A stretch of 64,000 nucleotides of DNA from Orbilia blumenaviensis (taxonomy: Eukaryota > Ascomycota > Orbiliomycetes > Orbiliales > Orbiliaceae), in contig JAVHNS010000016.1 in NCBI GenBank assembly GCA_036872755.1, positions 186,001 through 250,000 on the forward strand, written 5' to 3'. The stretch's first letter is position 1. Every line of letters starts with the position of its first letter. A program made the position numbers and the translations under genes. Below are positions 32,804 to 45,100 of the stretch, in pieces. The notes beneath the pieces were generated by a model, which saw only the letters and a program-made list of their open reading frames with translations, had not been told where the DNA came from and did no database searches.

Positions 32804-35800
32804 ATGTCATCGAGTTTGGCCGCTGGTACCTGCCAGGATGAACTACATCTCAACCAGCCCTCAAACTACTGGCTTCAACCGCGGCAGCAACATTGGACTC
32901 CAAGACCTCTAATATTCAGCCCGTCAAACAACGACCTAAATCTAGGAGAGAAAATTCCAGCTTGCGCCTACCCTTCGTATCAAAGCCGAAACTCATACGT
33001 TATTCCCCAAGAAATCGGCAGCGGCATTATGCTTTCGAATTCAGGACTGGGGAGCCAATTAAATCCAATTTTACTCAGCTCTGATGAAGAGGAAGAGCAA
33101 GCCATTTATCAGGGAGAAGCGCCCCCGACGGCTCATAGTTATTTGTGGGCATCGCACGATACTCTGTATGCCCATAGTGAGCCGGAGAAACAGTACATGC
33201 GAAAAGGAATGAGGGGGAATGTAGAAGAAGCCAATAGTAGCTTCTTTGCTGCCACAGCTTCGGGGAGTTCTGTACCAGCGACTCAATACTATCATGAATA
33301 CGAAGGAACGCATACTGGCACTTTTAACACCATCCTGCCGAGCGCTTCCCAGAAAGTAGCCCTAATACCATATCAAACTTCATCATTATTTTTTTCCAAT
33401 ACCACCGGTCAACAAACACCCCATCATTGGAATAAAACTTCTCCCAATCCATCTCCCTTTCAGTCACCAATCCATTTCCCTGATCCTGTTCCGACCCATA
33501 TTTCCAAAGACCTCATCGACTCCAATCAATCTTCTAGATACGCGTCAACAGTACCAAAGATGCCTCCAAACATGACGACTAGCTTTCTCGACAAGTCTGG
33601 GCTTGATGATGATAAGTCCGTGTCTCGAGCAACGAATTCTTCCCGTAAGTCCACACATGACCTGGAAATTATTGATAGGAAGGGGATGCTAAACTAAAAT
33701 ACTTCGACGTGCACAGTGAGAGGGCAGAAGCGAAAAGTTGCATCCCTCCAATCATCCGCCATCCCAGAGGATCTCGAGAAAGTGCAAACCTTTTTTACTG
33801 GGTTTCTTCACGAAGAACGCATGGCTTCGTTGCCATGCCGACATGGGACTGCAGCTCTCTCGTCAATCTTCTTAGTTATTAGATCCGACGACCGAAAGAA
33901 AGAGGGTAGCTTGCCTTACAGCTATGATGGAAAGACCTGTCTTTTCAGATGCTCAGACTGTAAGGTTACAGTATGTGCCGGCTGCGGTGCAGACGTCGGA
34001 AAGCTCAAGGCTCCTTTCAGCGGCCTATCCCACTATTGTATCGACTCTCATTTACTGTCTATTGTCATCGTTTTGGCAAAGATAGACGCTCGCTGGCAGC
34101 TCAGGGAATTTGGCAGCCCCAGCCAGAGGAAGACCGATTCAAGCCCAACCCCACCAACTCCCTCTCCCACCCAATCAATGACACCTGCACCCCTCGGATC
34201 TGCAAATAGTGTTCCTACTAAAAAAGCTGCCATTTCGGGAGCTGGAGCTGGGACCGGGACCGGGTATGGAACCGGACATGTCGGCGGAGGAAGAAAATCC
34301 GGGCCAAGTGGCAAAAAACCTGCGAAGAGTGCAAGAAGGCTCAAGCAGGAGTCTGGGGATAACAAGTATCTCACAGACCTCCTGTCCCAGTTAACGGCCT
34401 TATTGACGGACAAGGAAGGAGAGGCCTCGGTGGTTAGTCTCCTCACGGAACGAAGAGATGTGCTGATTCCTGCCATCAAAATCAGCTACCTTCCAGAGCT
34501 TCTAGGAAGCCTGGTACGCAACGATTCCATCATGGACATCGACGCTTGCGATACATGGGAGATGTATGCAAGCTGCTTGGAGATACTACGGCTTCTTTCT
34601 TCCCATGACGCCCTCTTAGAGGTGCTGATCACGGCTCCCCAGGAGAAGAAGTCTTCTCCGGGGATTGCGCATTTGGTCAGGTTTCCTAACCTTGACCCGC
34701 TGAAGGGATTTATCCCGAGCAAGAGGCGTGCATTCCTCCTGACGGCTCCGGAGCCGGTCGAGTTCATCCTCGTGGATGGATTCGACGGCATCGGCCAGCC
34801 GGTCATATATGCCTTCCAGAGGCTGGTAAGGCAATGCCAGGCATTCATGAGCAATGCATCTCGGGTGGTCACCGATGATGTAGACGAAGAAACCACCAAG
34901 CTTCTGTCCTTCTGCGTTGACGTTGGTACCACGGCGATCGAACTCGATCGCCGGGCGGAAGAGTTAAGGGAAAAGAAAGATAGGGCGAGGCCGCTTCGCG
35001 CGTCCAAAAACTCGCACCTGCAATCACTTTCCCCGGAAATCCTCTCACATCCCATGTTTACCTCGTCGCGCGGTTCCTCTTCTTCCAGTCGTCCCCGAGG
35101 CCCACTTGATATTCCGACAGATGTCATGCGTGAGTGCAGAAGTGCACTGTCGGGCCACTTGCAATTCAGTTATTCGCCTGCAGTTGCTGCTACCCATAGC
35201 GGTGTCAACCCGTACGGTGGACCCAATGCAGATAATCACGGAAGTTCTAGTAGCGCCCCCGGACGTATGAAGCGACTGATTAAGGAGCTAACTGTGCTGT
35301 CTACAACACTACCGCCTGGAATATTTGTACGGGTGCAAGAGGACCGCCCCGAGCTTTTCAAAGCCATTATTGTGGGGCCCGAGTCGTCGCCATATCATAT
35401 GGGCCTCTACGAGTTTGACTTCACCATCCCGAATAATTATCCTCTTTCTCCTCCCTTGGTTTTGTTCAAGACGACCGGCGGGGGTCGGGTTCGATTCAAC
35501 CCCAACCTTTATGAAGCTGGGAAAGGTACTTTCAGATTATCCTGATTTTATATTTTCAACTACTAATACAACGTATTCACATAGTCTGTCTCTCAATCCT
35601 CGGGACGTGGAGTGGCGCAGCCTCTGAACAGTGGCAGCCTAAGACCTCGACGCTCCTTCAAGTTCTTGTCTCGATTCAAAGTATGATTCTTTGTGCGGAG
35701 CCATACTATAATGAACCTGGCTATGAGCGACAACCTAATTCGCCGGCCTCGAGGGCGTATAATGAGAACGTTCAGCTCAATAGTATTCGCCTGGCTATGA

Positions 35801-36199
35801 ATGACTGGCTGTCATACGATGGGCTGTGGAATGTATGTCAAAAATGCTCCTTCATGGTAATATGCGTTTCTCAGGGTGTTGGGCCTGTGCCTCTAACCTT
35901 AATTATACACTTAGGACGTCATCCAAGCCCACTTTCTGGCCCGTACCGCTGAAATACTATCTGCGACTCATGAATTTGTCGCCAACTGCAACGTGGACGC
36001 CCCTGCTCCCCTCTCAATAGGAAATCATATTTCCCCGCCATTCCCACAAGCCTTCCATACCCCTGCCGCAATGTCCATGCATGGTTTACCAAACCTGAAA
36101 GGCGCGATGCAAGAGGCACGCCAGGATCTCGAGAATACTATGAAATCCAGACTATCTAGTTTCTTAAAAGCCGGAATGTGGAAGGAGTCCACGGGATAG
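32804..36199 (+). CDS. Large E2 ubiquitin-conjugating enzyme, BIRC6/UBE2O type
   Basis: Model join(32804..33644,33717..35525,35585..35832,35915..36199), 1060 aa, three introns (72, 59, 82 nt). The C-terminal UBC fold starts near residue 800: RMKRLIKELTVLSTTLPPGIFVRVQED, then FKAIIVGPESSPYHMGLYEFDFTIPNNYP, PPLVLFKTTGGGRVRFNPNLYEAGK, and, directly after the intron, VCLSILGTWSG with the catalytic Cys at about residue 885. The HPN-type motif is replaced by FNPNLYEAGKVC, as in BIRC6, UBE2O and UBE2Z. Residues ~315-385 have a Cys/His cluster (PCRHG, then FRCSDCKVTVCAGCG). The N-terminus is Ser/Pro/Gln-rich and has NPILLSSDEEEE (about 84-95), a SUMO-interacting-motif shape. Role: attaches ubiquitin to substrates, possibly as a combined E2/E3; the targets are unknown. 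Confidence 0.88.
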
Positions 36200-37189
36200 C
36201 CAGCGATAATCCTGTCGGACCCGCTATAGAAGCCTTTATTCACGAAACAAGAGCCTTTCCCTACCAAGCTTGCACATAGGTTTTGAATATAAACTGTACA
36301 TTGTATGGAGATAGGATGTTACGAATAGCATATTTAGCGAGTTGACTATCTAGTCCGCAGACTCTAGAACCCTTGAAATGCAGCAGCATGAAAATAATCA
36401 GTTAGTAAGCGCATGTGCACATAGCATGAGACTTAGCGACATATGGATAAATTGTTTACTCAGCTAGAGCTTCGTTGCCTCGAGGCTGTGAACGCCGGTA
36501 GATACATAAACTTGGGTTGGAAACATGTTTCTGCAGCTGCAGCTAGCTAGCATGTAAGATATCGATCAGGGTCAATACTAAATTCTTCAAAACCATAGAT
36601 ATACTGCATTTAAACTTTGAGGTCGTCGTCATTACCACTGGGCTGTGCAATGTAGGTGTTAACAGCTGGTTTGCTGTAGATAATAGCCTGAAATCGGGGT
36701 ATCTGCTTGGAATATTGGCAACACAAGAAATACAACAATCTGCTGGAAATCATACCTGTCTACCTGCAGGTGGTCTGAGCTCGACCTAGTAGAGCTGCTC
36801 AGCCTCCACAAGTACATGGATTACCCCACTACGGATTCCGAAGGTGTGCGTAATGATAAAGAATACGGTTTCTAAAGGTAGCTCTAAACTTTAGCGTCTA
36901 TTGCCCCCGGAATCCGGAACTCATATCACATGGTATACAGGTTTGGATTGACGATACGTTGATTCAATAGCTATTGATGCTGGTATGAGGGTAAGCAGCA
37001 CAAGTTACACGTGCATACAAGGCAAAACTAACTACACAAGCGAATGCTCAGTGGTTATATAATCCTGTGACTGTTCCCACTGAGTTCAGATTCACGACCA
37101 CAGTAAAAGCCCAATAAGCCAGCCATCTTACTTATTCAAAAACTCACAACCTTACCACAGCACAAAAAGCTGTCAGTTCATCCTCTCCA
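36200..37189. other. Intergenic
   Basis: 3' flank of the E2 gene and promoter side of the next gene. AT-rich, no gene seen. Confidence 0.5.
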
Positions 37190-37894
37190 ATGTCTTTGCA
37201 AAAGAGCACTTTGCCATCTGATGGCGATGAAGATTTCGCCAGTCAATATACTCTCAAATATACTGGATTTGGTTTTCAAGCCCCGAGTATTCCAATCTTT
37301 AAATACAAGGAGTCCACAGGCTACCCTGCAGACCCATCCCTCGAAACACCGGAGTATACAGTCGCACGCGTAAACGATAAATTACAGCTCGTCTCCTCGA
37401 ATCCCAAAGAAACAACCCACACAATAATGGCGTATCTCAAGAAACAAAAAATCGAGACTCGTGACGCCCCTGAGTTGACTGCGGGCAGTAAGGTTCTCGA
37501 GAGTTTTCCGGTGGAGTGGTATAGTACCTACTCTCAACCAAAACTTTACGACATAAAATTTCCCGGTGGGAAGCTCTACCGCTGGTGGTCTGCGGGGGAA
37601 GGAGTTTTCGAGCTGCTTGATAAATCGAAGGACGGTACAGCTAATGGAGCTGTGATTGCGAGAATTGCGGCCTCGAAAGAGGACAGGAGGGTCTTGGTTA
37701 TATCGATCACGGATACTACTCTGGATAAAAGCAGTGGCTTGACAGAGAATATTATCTTAGTGAGCGCGATCGGGGTTCTAAAGAAATGTGAGAAGAACTT
37801 GGTCCATTTCGGTTGGTTCGATGCTGGAGCCACCGCAAAGTCGAGTAGTTTCATGTCGTTCTTTAATCTTGCTGGTGCATCCGCAAGTACTTAG
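37190..37894 (+). CDS. Unrecognised protein, 234 aa, possibly tubby-like beta fold
   Basis: Intronless. No signal peptide and no clear membrane helix. The pattern of alternating strands (PKLYDIKFPGGKLYRWWSAGEG, AVIARIAASKEDRRVLVISIT, ENIILVSAIGVLKKCEK) looks like the phospholipid-scramblase/tubby-like beta barrels widespread as small DUF families in fungi, but I cannot name one. The C-terminal tail is Ser/Ala-rich. Start context is good (cacaATG would be preceded by ccaatg). Codon use is like the neighbours. Confidence 0.6.
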   Translation: MSLQKSTLPSDGDEDFASQYTLKYTGFGFQAPSIPIFKYKESTGYPADPSLETPEYTVARVNDKLQLVSSNPKETTHTIMAYLKKQKIETRDAPELTAGSKVLESFPVEWYSTYSQPKLYDIKFPGGKLYRWWSAGEGVFELLDKSKDGTANGAVIARIAASKEDRRVLVISITDTTLDKSSGLTENIILVSAIGVLKKCEKNLVHFGWFDAGATAKSSSFMSFFNLAGASAST

Positions 37895-38330
37895 GAGATT
37901 GATGAGGGTAGCCCAAGTTCCTGCCCTATAGACTTAAGGTGTCACTCACACTTCTACGAGCGTTTTGCTAATATGGGCGGAATCAATGTATGCAATACTC
38001 GTTATTGTAGAATATCTGGTTAGCTTCGAATTGAATTTATTTAAATAGCTAAATCAACGATATAGACATAGATGGTATCGAATACTAGTAAAACTTTGCG
38101 TTTAAATATTTGACAAAATGATGGTAAAGCAGTTAACGGTTGTACATGGGTATAGCTATCGGTCATTGGGTATCTTGAATGGCTAGGTTTGTTCTACATC
38201 CTGCCCAGAGGAGCAAAACGATAAAATAAGGTCAAGGGGTATCCTAAGTAAATATTTGCAAGGAGCTGGGAAAAAGAGGGACAGGTGCTCTCGACACCAA
38301 ATCCCACGTTTTTTGAAGCGGCCGGGTTAT
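37895..38330. other. Convergent intergenic
   Basis: 3' ends of the 234-aa protein gene and the aspartic protease gene. AT-rich, nothing else seen. Confidence 0.5.
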
Positions 38331-39572
38331 TTAGTGAGCCTTGGCAGCAAATCCAAACTTCTTGCCCTCATAGTCGAAGACGGAAAAAAAGGCCTTGAAG
38401 AATATGTCGCCGTAGATATACATATCGCCGTCATACCCTTGAAGCCCACCGAAGCAGGTCTTAGATCCTTCTTCAATAGGGGCATAGTTGATCCAGGATC
38501 CAGGAACAGTTGCCTTCTTATCGCCAACGGCAATGGTAATATCGGGAAGCTTAGCATCACATGGAATTGTGTATCCACCCTGCTGTTCATCCAATTTAGC
38601 ACCATTGACGTTGGCATAATATTCTTTGGTGATCTTATTGGACATCAAGAGGAGGGTGGTGCCAGTATCCGCAATAGCGGTGGCTTTGTCTTTACGAGTA
38701 GAGTTGCCGATACTATAAGAGTTCGCATCGAATTCCCAGAATCCTTTGGAGCTATCAATTGCGGTGTATTGGATTTCGCCTGTAAACTTCTTGCTATCTA
38801 TTTTTCCAAAATCATAGGATCCAGCTTCTTGGTGGCGGAGATCTGCGGTCAAAACACCCGCGCTCAGCCCCTCCATAGCATTTTCGAAGAAGGTTTTCTG
38901 CTGCTGAGGCTCAACGGTGTTGATTGATCCAAAAGCCAATCCAACAAGACCATCAGAGAAAGAGTCAGAAGAGAAGCTCTCAGACACGGTTTTGGCGAGC
39001 TCGACAGCTTGACTCTTGACGACAGTGTTTCCAATTGCAACGGAATCCTTGACGACAGTCCCACTAGCGCTTGATCCGTCGCCATATTGGATCTTCCAAG
39101 TGGCACCTTTGATTTGTTCTGCAGAAGAACCAGGGGAGTAGATGTCATGCCCGTTTTGTTGAGCCTTTGGCATAAGATTCGAAAAGACCCATAGGTCAGC
39201 GCTACCAGTATCGAAGTTCAAGTTGAGCTTCTGGCTTCCACCAATAGTAACGGGACAAACGTATTGAATATCATATTGTCCAGGCTTGGCTTCGACAGTG
39301 CCGTCATCTCGTCGAACAATTTCGCGGAGGCTTTGTGGAATATCCAAGTTGTATTTTGAGAGCACTTTGTGAAGCGCACGTCTACCATCTGGTTTATAAG
39401 TTGGGTTCGGGATGGCTTTGACATTGAAACTATGTCCACCTTTCCTTTGTCCAAACCGTCCTGGTCCGTCTTTGAGATCAATACCAGGGGAAACATTGAG
39501 CGGTGGCAGGATTGGGATTGCCATTGCTCCAAGAGCAGATGCGGCGATAAGAAGGGACTTTGTAGCAACCAT
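38331..39572 (-). CDS. Secreted aspartic protease, aspergillopepsin-like (A1 family)
   Basis: Intronless, 413 aa. Signal peptide 1-19 (MVATKSLLIAASALGAMAI), a propeptide to about residue 88 ending in the dibasic VRRDD, then the mature bilobal enzyme. First active-site motif NFDTGSADLWVFS with Asp121, flap tyrosine region WKIQYGDGSSASG, second motif AIADTGTTLLLM with Asp302. The C-terminus has the usual disulfide pair (IPCDAK and KTCFGG) and GDIFFKAFFSVFDYEGKKFGFA. All catalytic elements are intact. Acts outside the cell at acid pH; together with the S53 sedolisin it would cover protein breakdown in acid surroundings. Confidence 0.96.
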   Translation of the reverse strand: MVATKSLLIAASALGAMAIPILPPLNVSPGIDLKDGPGRFGQRKGGHSFNVKAIPNPTYKPDGRRALHKVLSKYNLDIPQSLREIVRRDDGTVEAKPGQYDIQYVCPVTIGGSQKLNLNFDTGSADLWVFSNLMPKAQQNGHDIYSPGSSAEQIKGATWKIQYGDGSSASGTVVKDSVAIGNTVVKSQAVELAKTVSESFSSDSFSDGLVGLAFGSINTVEPQQQKTFFENAMEGLSAGVLTADLRHQEAGSYDFGKIDSKKFTGEIQYTAIDSSKGFWEFDANSYSIGNSTRKDKATAIADTGTTLLLMSNKITKEYYANVNGAKLDEQQGGYTIPCDAKLPDITIAVGDKKATVPGSWINYAPIEEGSKTCFGGLQGYDGDMYIYGDIFFKAFFSVFDYEGKKFGFAAKAH

Positions 39573-42100
39573 CTTGATATAGCGGTGTCTAATTTAGTCT
39601 TGTATTTATCGCTGGCGTGTAGTATTTATTAAAATGATGCCGTGAAGGTTTCCAAGTTGCAATTGCCAACCAGGGCAAATTTGGATACGACTATAGGATA
39701 TATAGAAACAAAGATAAAAGTATGAGTATAATTTAACCGGAATTGCAGCTGATAAAGTAAGGCCGTTTGAGAGTCGAGGTCTGCACTGAAATACTATTGA
39801 AGGACTGAGGCATCCGGCGCCCCCTTTTATATTCATCTTTGATATTGACGGCTATCTACATCCTCAACCGGAGCGAATTCCGAGATCGCAGCAAGTTGGC
39901 CATAGTATGACATATTCGCGATAGCGCTGTCAGCTAATGGAAGCTCGCAGACGGTGTGCCAGCTTCCTGAAGTATGGTGGCGCATGCCGCTCACCATGGT
40001 CGTGAAACAGCATCGGAAAGCGACCATAGCCAAGATTCTTGGAACTTGATTTGTAGGTTTGTAAACCTGGGTGGGCTAGATGACAAGCTTTCTGTGTGGA
40101 GTAAGTCAAAGGCTTGTCGCACGTCATCTGCCAGGCTCGTGAACTAGGTGATTGGAAGTTTGACAGTTTGGACCTGGGGGGTGCAGGGGCCATTAGCGCG
40201 GTATTATAGGCTGGTGGGAGCGGTATCTACAACTAATGGCGATCCAGAAACCTCGGGCTTCAATGCATCCTTCCTAATCCCGCAAGGATGCATACGTATG
40301 TCTTGCCCAGGCAGCTAACGAAGTGATAAGCTTTGGGCTGATGCATCTCCCACGAGGTGGGGCGGCTTGGGTATCGATCGGACAATTAATATACACTCCA
40401 AACGACCAATCCAAGCTAAAGGAATCAAAAATGCCCATGGCTGGTATCACGAGCAAGAGGAAACGCCCCGACTTCATTTGTAGATCTTTAATTGACCTGG
40501 AAAGTCGTAGCATTGGCTTGTGTTTAGAGCGGTTTAACTGCCCACGATCTTCGCAAGCTGGTTCAACCTGCCGCAACGACTGGTCAAATTGTATTATTCA
40601 GAAAACCCGTGACATTTTATGCATCCCGATACGGCGTAGTACCCAGTTGGGTAGCAATGCTAGCAGCACACGTATAACACGTTTCCGATCCAAGATTTCG
40701 AGACGTCGAGACCCAATTGTAATTGAGATATTTACTGAATCCCTTAAAGCCTCCCCCAAGCGTTATATGTGGATTCAAAGCTCAGCGGGAAGATATTGTC
40801 AAAGTCAAATTTCCAGGACCCGCCCAGTACCGAATGATAACTCGAAACAATAAAGCAGAAATGGCTGTCTAATCCAACTATCCGGGCCCAATGGTAGAAA
40901 GCGGGTGTTCGATATCCAGATCAGCGTCGTATACCCTGTCAGGGACTCGCTACCTACTAAGAACGGCAGCTTATAGTTCTGGCAGAATCGACTGCGTTGA
41001 AAGACGTTCTGAAGCAAGCGAGTTTCAAAGCAGCGGCTGGCCCGCGCCAAGCCCGGATAGGAAACTGTGTGGAGCACAGTCTCACACATGTTATCAATTG
41101 CAACTGGTAAAGACGTGCCTTCATGATAACAACAATAATCATTCTAGTTATCACAAAAAAACAATAAAATATAACTTTGATAGCCATACCATACCATACC
41201 ATATAATACTAAACTTCTAACTCATAGCTTTTATTCACATTATTTTGAAATTGTGTGAATAGTCGTTGTGTGTGTGAGATGTTAGCGTATTAAGCGACTA
41301 ACTACAGACAAACAACAAAAAGATTTGGCATAACTTAGGTAACTGGCTGAATGAAATAGTTATCTAACACAAAATCTCTATAATCCGGAGATATGATAGA
41401 AAGAAATCTGTGTTACGCTTTCGCCATTTGGTTCGGACAATTTGGGCTGGCCGGGGCAGCCAATCACCGCCCCACAGCCCAACTTGACTGTCTTGCGTTG
41501 CCGTGAATCTCGTTGACTGCCCCGTTGATAATGTTAGTTCGCTATTACTCAACAAGGCCGCTTAAAAGATTCTATATCCATCTAGGTACCTAGGTAGGTA
41601 ACTAGACTCAGGGTTTAGCTAAGCCAAGTAGGTATTTGACCATAAAATTGCCCTTTGTTAACCAGGGCGCGGTGGCATGGTGGTTCCGGAACACCATGCG
41701 CTCCATACAAAGCCAGAACCGGTTGGATGAAGTATCGTACGTTTTTTGGAGGAAACCGGGCGGATCCTACCGCAGTCAATAATGTAGGACATACCCCAGA
41801 GTGTTACGCCTACAACCCCCCTATGATGCAGTGGAGCTATGTGCAAGAAAATCTACATCGCACTTCATGAACTTGAGTTGAAGGTAGGAGAAGCCTTAAG
41901 TGAGATCCAAAGATGATCATTGATTATGGGAGTTACAGAAATCTGCATATTATTGAATTATTCCTAGCTAGAGTGGTATATGGAATTCAAAACCTGCCAA
42001 ACGCCCCAAATACCGGCTGAGTGAATGAAATAGCAAAATAAATATCAATAAACAACTTGAACACCGAATACAAAAGGGAATATGGATATCAGGGAACTTT
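39573..42100. other. Intergenic, aspartic protease to coiled-coil gene
   Basis: 2.5 kb. Near 39824 is the protease TATA element. Frames at 39.8-40.2 kb (minus), 40.3-40.85 kb (both strands) and 40.8-41.2 kb (both strands) overlap on opposite strands and lack motifs or splice context. A short CCATA run lies at about 41184-41203, and a CTAGGTACCTAGGTAG-type motif at about 41582-41600. 41.2-42.1 kb is AT-rich 3' flank of the coiled-coil gene. Confidence 0.45.
39824..39831 (-). promoter_or_regulatory. Probable TATA box of the aspartic protease
   Basis: On the minus strand TATAAAAGGGGG lies about 250 nt upstream of the ATG, a textbook TATA element. The distance implies a leader of about 220 nt. 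Confidence 0.4.
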
Positions 42101-45100
42101 TTACTTCGTTTTGTTCTTGGGAGAACCATCGTGATTGTGCTTGAATACTTCTTGGTCTATCCAGGTGGGGAAGCTTCGATGCTTCCTCTTCCTTTTCTCC
42201 TCGGCATTCTGGACGTTGATGCCTAAGCTCTTGTTGGTTTCTTTGAAGGCCTCAAAGACAGAACGCTTCACTGGTTGGGATTTGTGAAGTTTATTGTGCC
42301 GGTAGCTATGCTTTCCTGTTGTTGGTGGTACCTCATGGATCATGTGACACACATGGCAATAACGAGGATCCTCTACAATGGACCCCACAGTACTATAACC
42401 GGAAGGAGGACGGATGGAACCAGATGTTGTGGCTTGGTCATTCCGGGAGGACGTCACAGACGTCTGAGAGTAAGAAAAGTGGGATGCACCAGTAGAAGGT
42501 CGAGTCATGTCACCACCAGAACTGCTTGTCGCGCTTTGATTTTCGTACTGGACTTTCGGCTCATTCACAGCAATTGCTGGGACAGAGGTGTCACTGGCCG
42601 CCAAAGGGGTCCGGTCTTCCTGCATGTTGGACCTTGAACTTCTAGCGGTAAGGTTCTGCCATTTGTTAGTATCATAGCGCGAATTTAAGTAATTGTTGAG
42701 CAATGTACTTACTATACTTGAAGCATCTGGAATCTCACTCAAGCTATACCCGGCTGTAGAAGGACGACTCTCCGCTTTCCGTAGCTCTTCCATCGCAAGC
42801 ATAAGCTTAGTTTTGAGAGCATCCAATTCTGACTGTCTCTGGTTCATCTCATTTTCCCGCTCTGCCAATTCTTTCTGTTTCGTGGATATCTCGTCTTGTG
42901 CTAACTTCTGGTCTTTTTCTTGTTTGTCAAGGCAGCTTTGAAGGTGATTTAGCTCCTTCAACCTGGCCTCTTGCTCTGCGGAATCATCCTCGTTCCTCTT
43001 TGATGCACTGGAGACTTTTTCTTCGTGTGCTTTCTCGGCATCCTCGAGCTGACGGCTGCGTGCATTTAGTTCATCTTCCAGATTACCAAGTTGCCTAGAC
43101 TTTGCATTAAGGCTGGTCTTTTCAGACTCCAGCGCCTCGGACTTGCCAAGCAACTCTTTCTCCTTCGTTTCAAGTTCTTGTTTCTGGTTTTTGACGCGAT
43201 CTTCTTGAGCACTCAATGTCTCGCCGCGGGTAGTAAGCTCTACGGCCAGAGCCTTTAAGTTCTTGTCTTGTTCATCGAGTTTAGCTACCCTTGCCTCGAC
43301 CTCCTGAGATTTGGTCAGGATATCCTTCTCTCTGACTTCAAGCTCCTGATGTTGCAGGGTGAAGGTGTTTTCGTGATCAGACACGCGCTTCTTAAGATCG
43401 TCTTCAAGACCCCTGAGCTGAGACTCTTTAGAGACAATATCTTGGTGTTTCTGTTGAAGGGTATCATCGCGCTCTTTAAAAGCAGTCTCTTGCTCCGCAG
43501 CCCGCCTGTTGAGGGTATCATCAAGTTCTTTCAATTGACGTTCCTTGGTCGCAACATCGTCTTGCCTTGTGCGGATGTTACCTTCCAACGTACTAAGTTC
43601 ATCATCCCGAACCTTCAACTGGGATTGGTGTTGTTGGATATCGTCGTTGTGTTCGCGAATTCGTACTTGAAGGTCCTCCTCGAGCTTGCTCAAGGATAGG
43701 CTCTTCTCACCGAGTTTTGACTCCTGGTCAGCCTTCTGTTGGTCGAGTTCAGACTGGCGGTTATTTAGAGCATCTTCAAGACCCTTCAGTTCCTCCTGCT
43801 TGGAGTTTATGGCGATCTGTTGGTCTTGGACACACTTTTCATGTTCTAAAACGCGACCTTTGAGCCCCTCTTCAGTGGAATCAAGGGTCTGCTTCCGCAA
43901 CTCAAGTTCCGCTTGCTGGGATGCCAGCACTTTGGTGTCAGATTCGAGCGTCTGTGTCCTCTTTTCAAGATCGCACTCCTTGACAGAGAGCTCCTCTTGC
44001 TGCTGCCCAATTGAAGTCTGCTGCTCATGTAGTTTTTGATTCTGCAGCTCCAACTGAGCAGTCTCAAAGGACACCTTCTCTTCGAGTGCCTGCTCCCTTT
44101 CAATGAGTTCTTGATTCTTCGACTCAATGGTAGCGACCCTTTCTTCAAGGCCTTGTTTCTGCTCCTCAAGGTGATGCTTTTGGACCTCGATATCTCGCTT
44201 GAGATTTTCGAACTCTTTACGGTCTTGTTCAAATGCCTCTTTTTGGGTACTAAAGTCATGTTTATCCTGGTCAAGAACTTGCCTTCCCTGGGAGAGGGTC
44301 TGATCTTGTTGTTCAAGTTCCTGTTTTCGAGCCGCTAAGGATTGGATCTGTTCTTCAAGATCCCTTCGTAGGCTATCGAGGGCTAACTTCTCTGCCGCCG
44401 CTGCTTCCTGGTCTTGGGCAATTACTCGTTTTGACTCGTCGATTTCCCGTCGTTGTTCTTCAAGTGCGCTTCTCTCCTGTTGTAGGCTTTGTTTTTCCTC
44501 ATCAATGCTCCTCTGTTGCTGAACAATCTTTTGGGATTGGTGTTCGATGTCATGTTGTCGTGACTCAAGGCTCTCGGCTTCCGCCGCCATGCGCTCCTTT
44601 AGTTGGGTTTCTTGGCTCCTAAGATCATCACTCCGCCTTTCAAGCTCTTGGGCCTCTTCAGCGAGTTTTCTTTGTTGGGTTTTAGATTCCTCCTCTCTGC
44701 TTGAGAGAGATGTGGTTCTTTCTGCAAGCTCTGCCCGTGATATATCCAACTCAGCTGTAGCCGCTTCTAGAGCCAACTGATCAGACTCGACTTTTTGCTT
44801 GAGCTGTTCAATTTCTGCTGTGCGACTGGCAAATTCTGATTGGTCTGTAGCAAGAGCAATTTCCTGGACCTTCAACCCTTCGGCCCTGGCAGCGAGTGAC
44901 TCTTCTTGTGATACCAATGTCGATTCCTTCTCGCTGATCCGCGACTCTTCTACAGCCAATCGCTCTTCACGGTGGGATAGGGTGTCTTGTTGTTGAGTAA
45001 GTTCCGTTTCTCTTGTGCTGAGCGATGCCTGTTTAGCTTCAATCTCCCTTTCGATGGATGAAATCTCCTCGGACCGTTGAGTAATTGTGGCCTCAAGGGT

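Noticed and set aside
40274..40853. 176-codon plus frame with an opposing minus frame
   Set aside because: Mixed composition, no motif, antisense overlap; likely chance.
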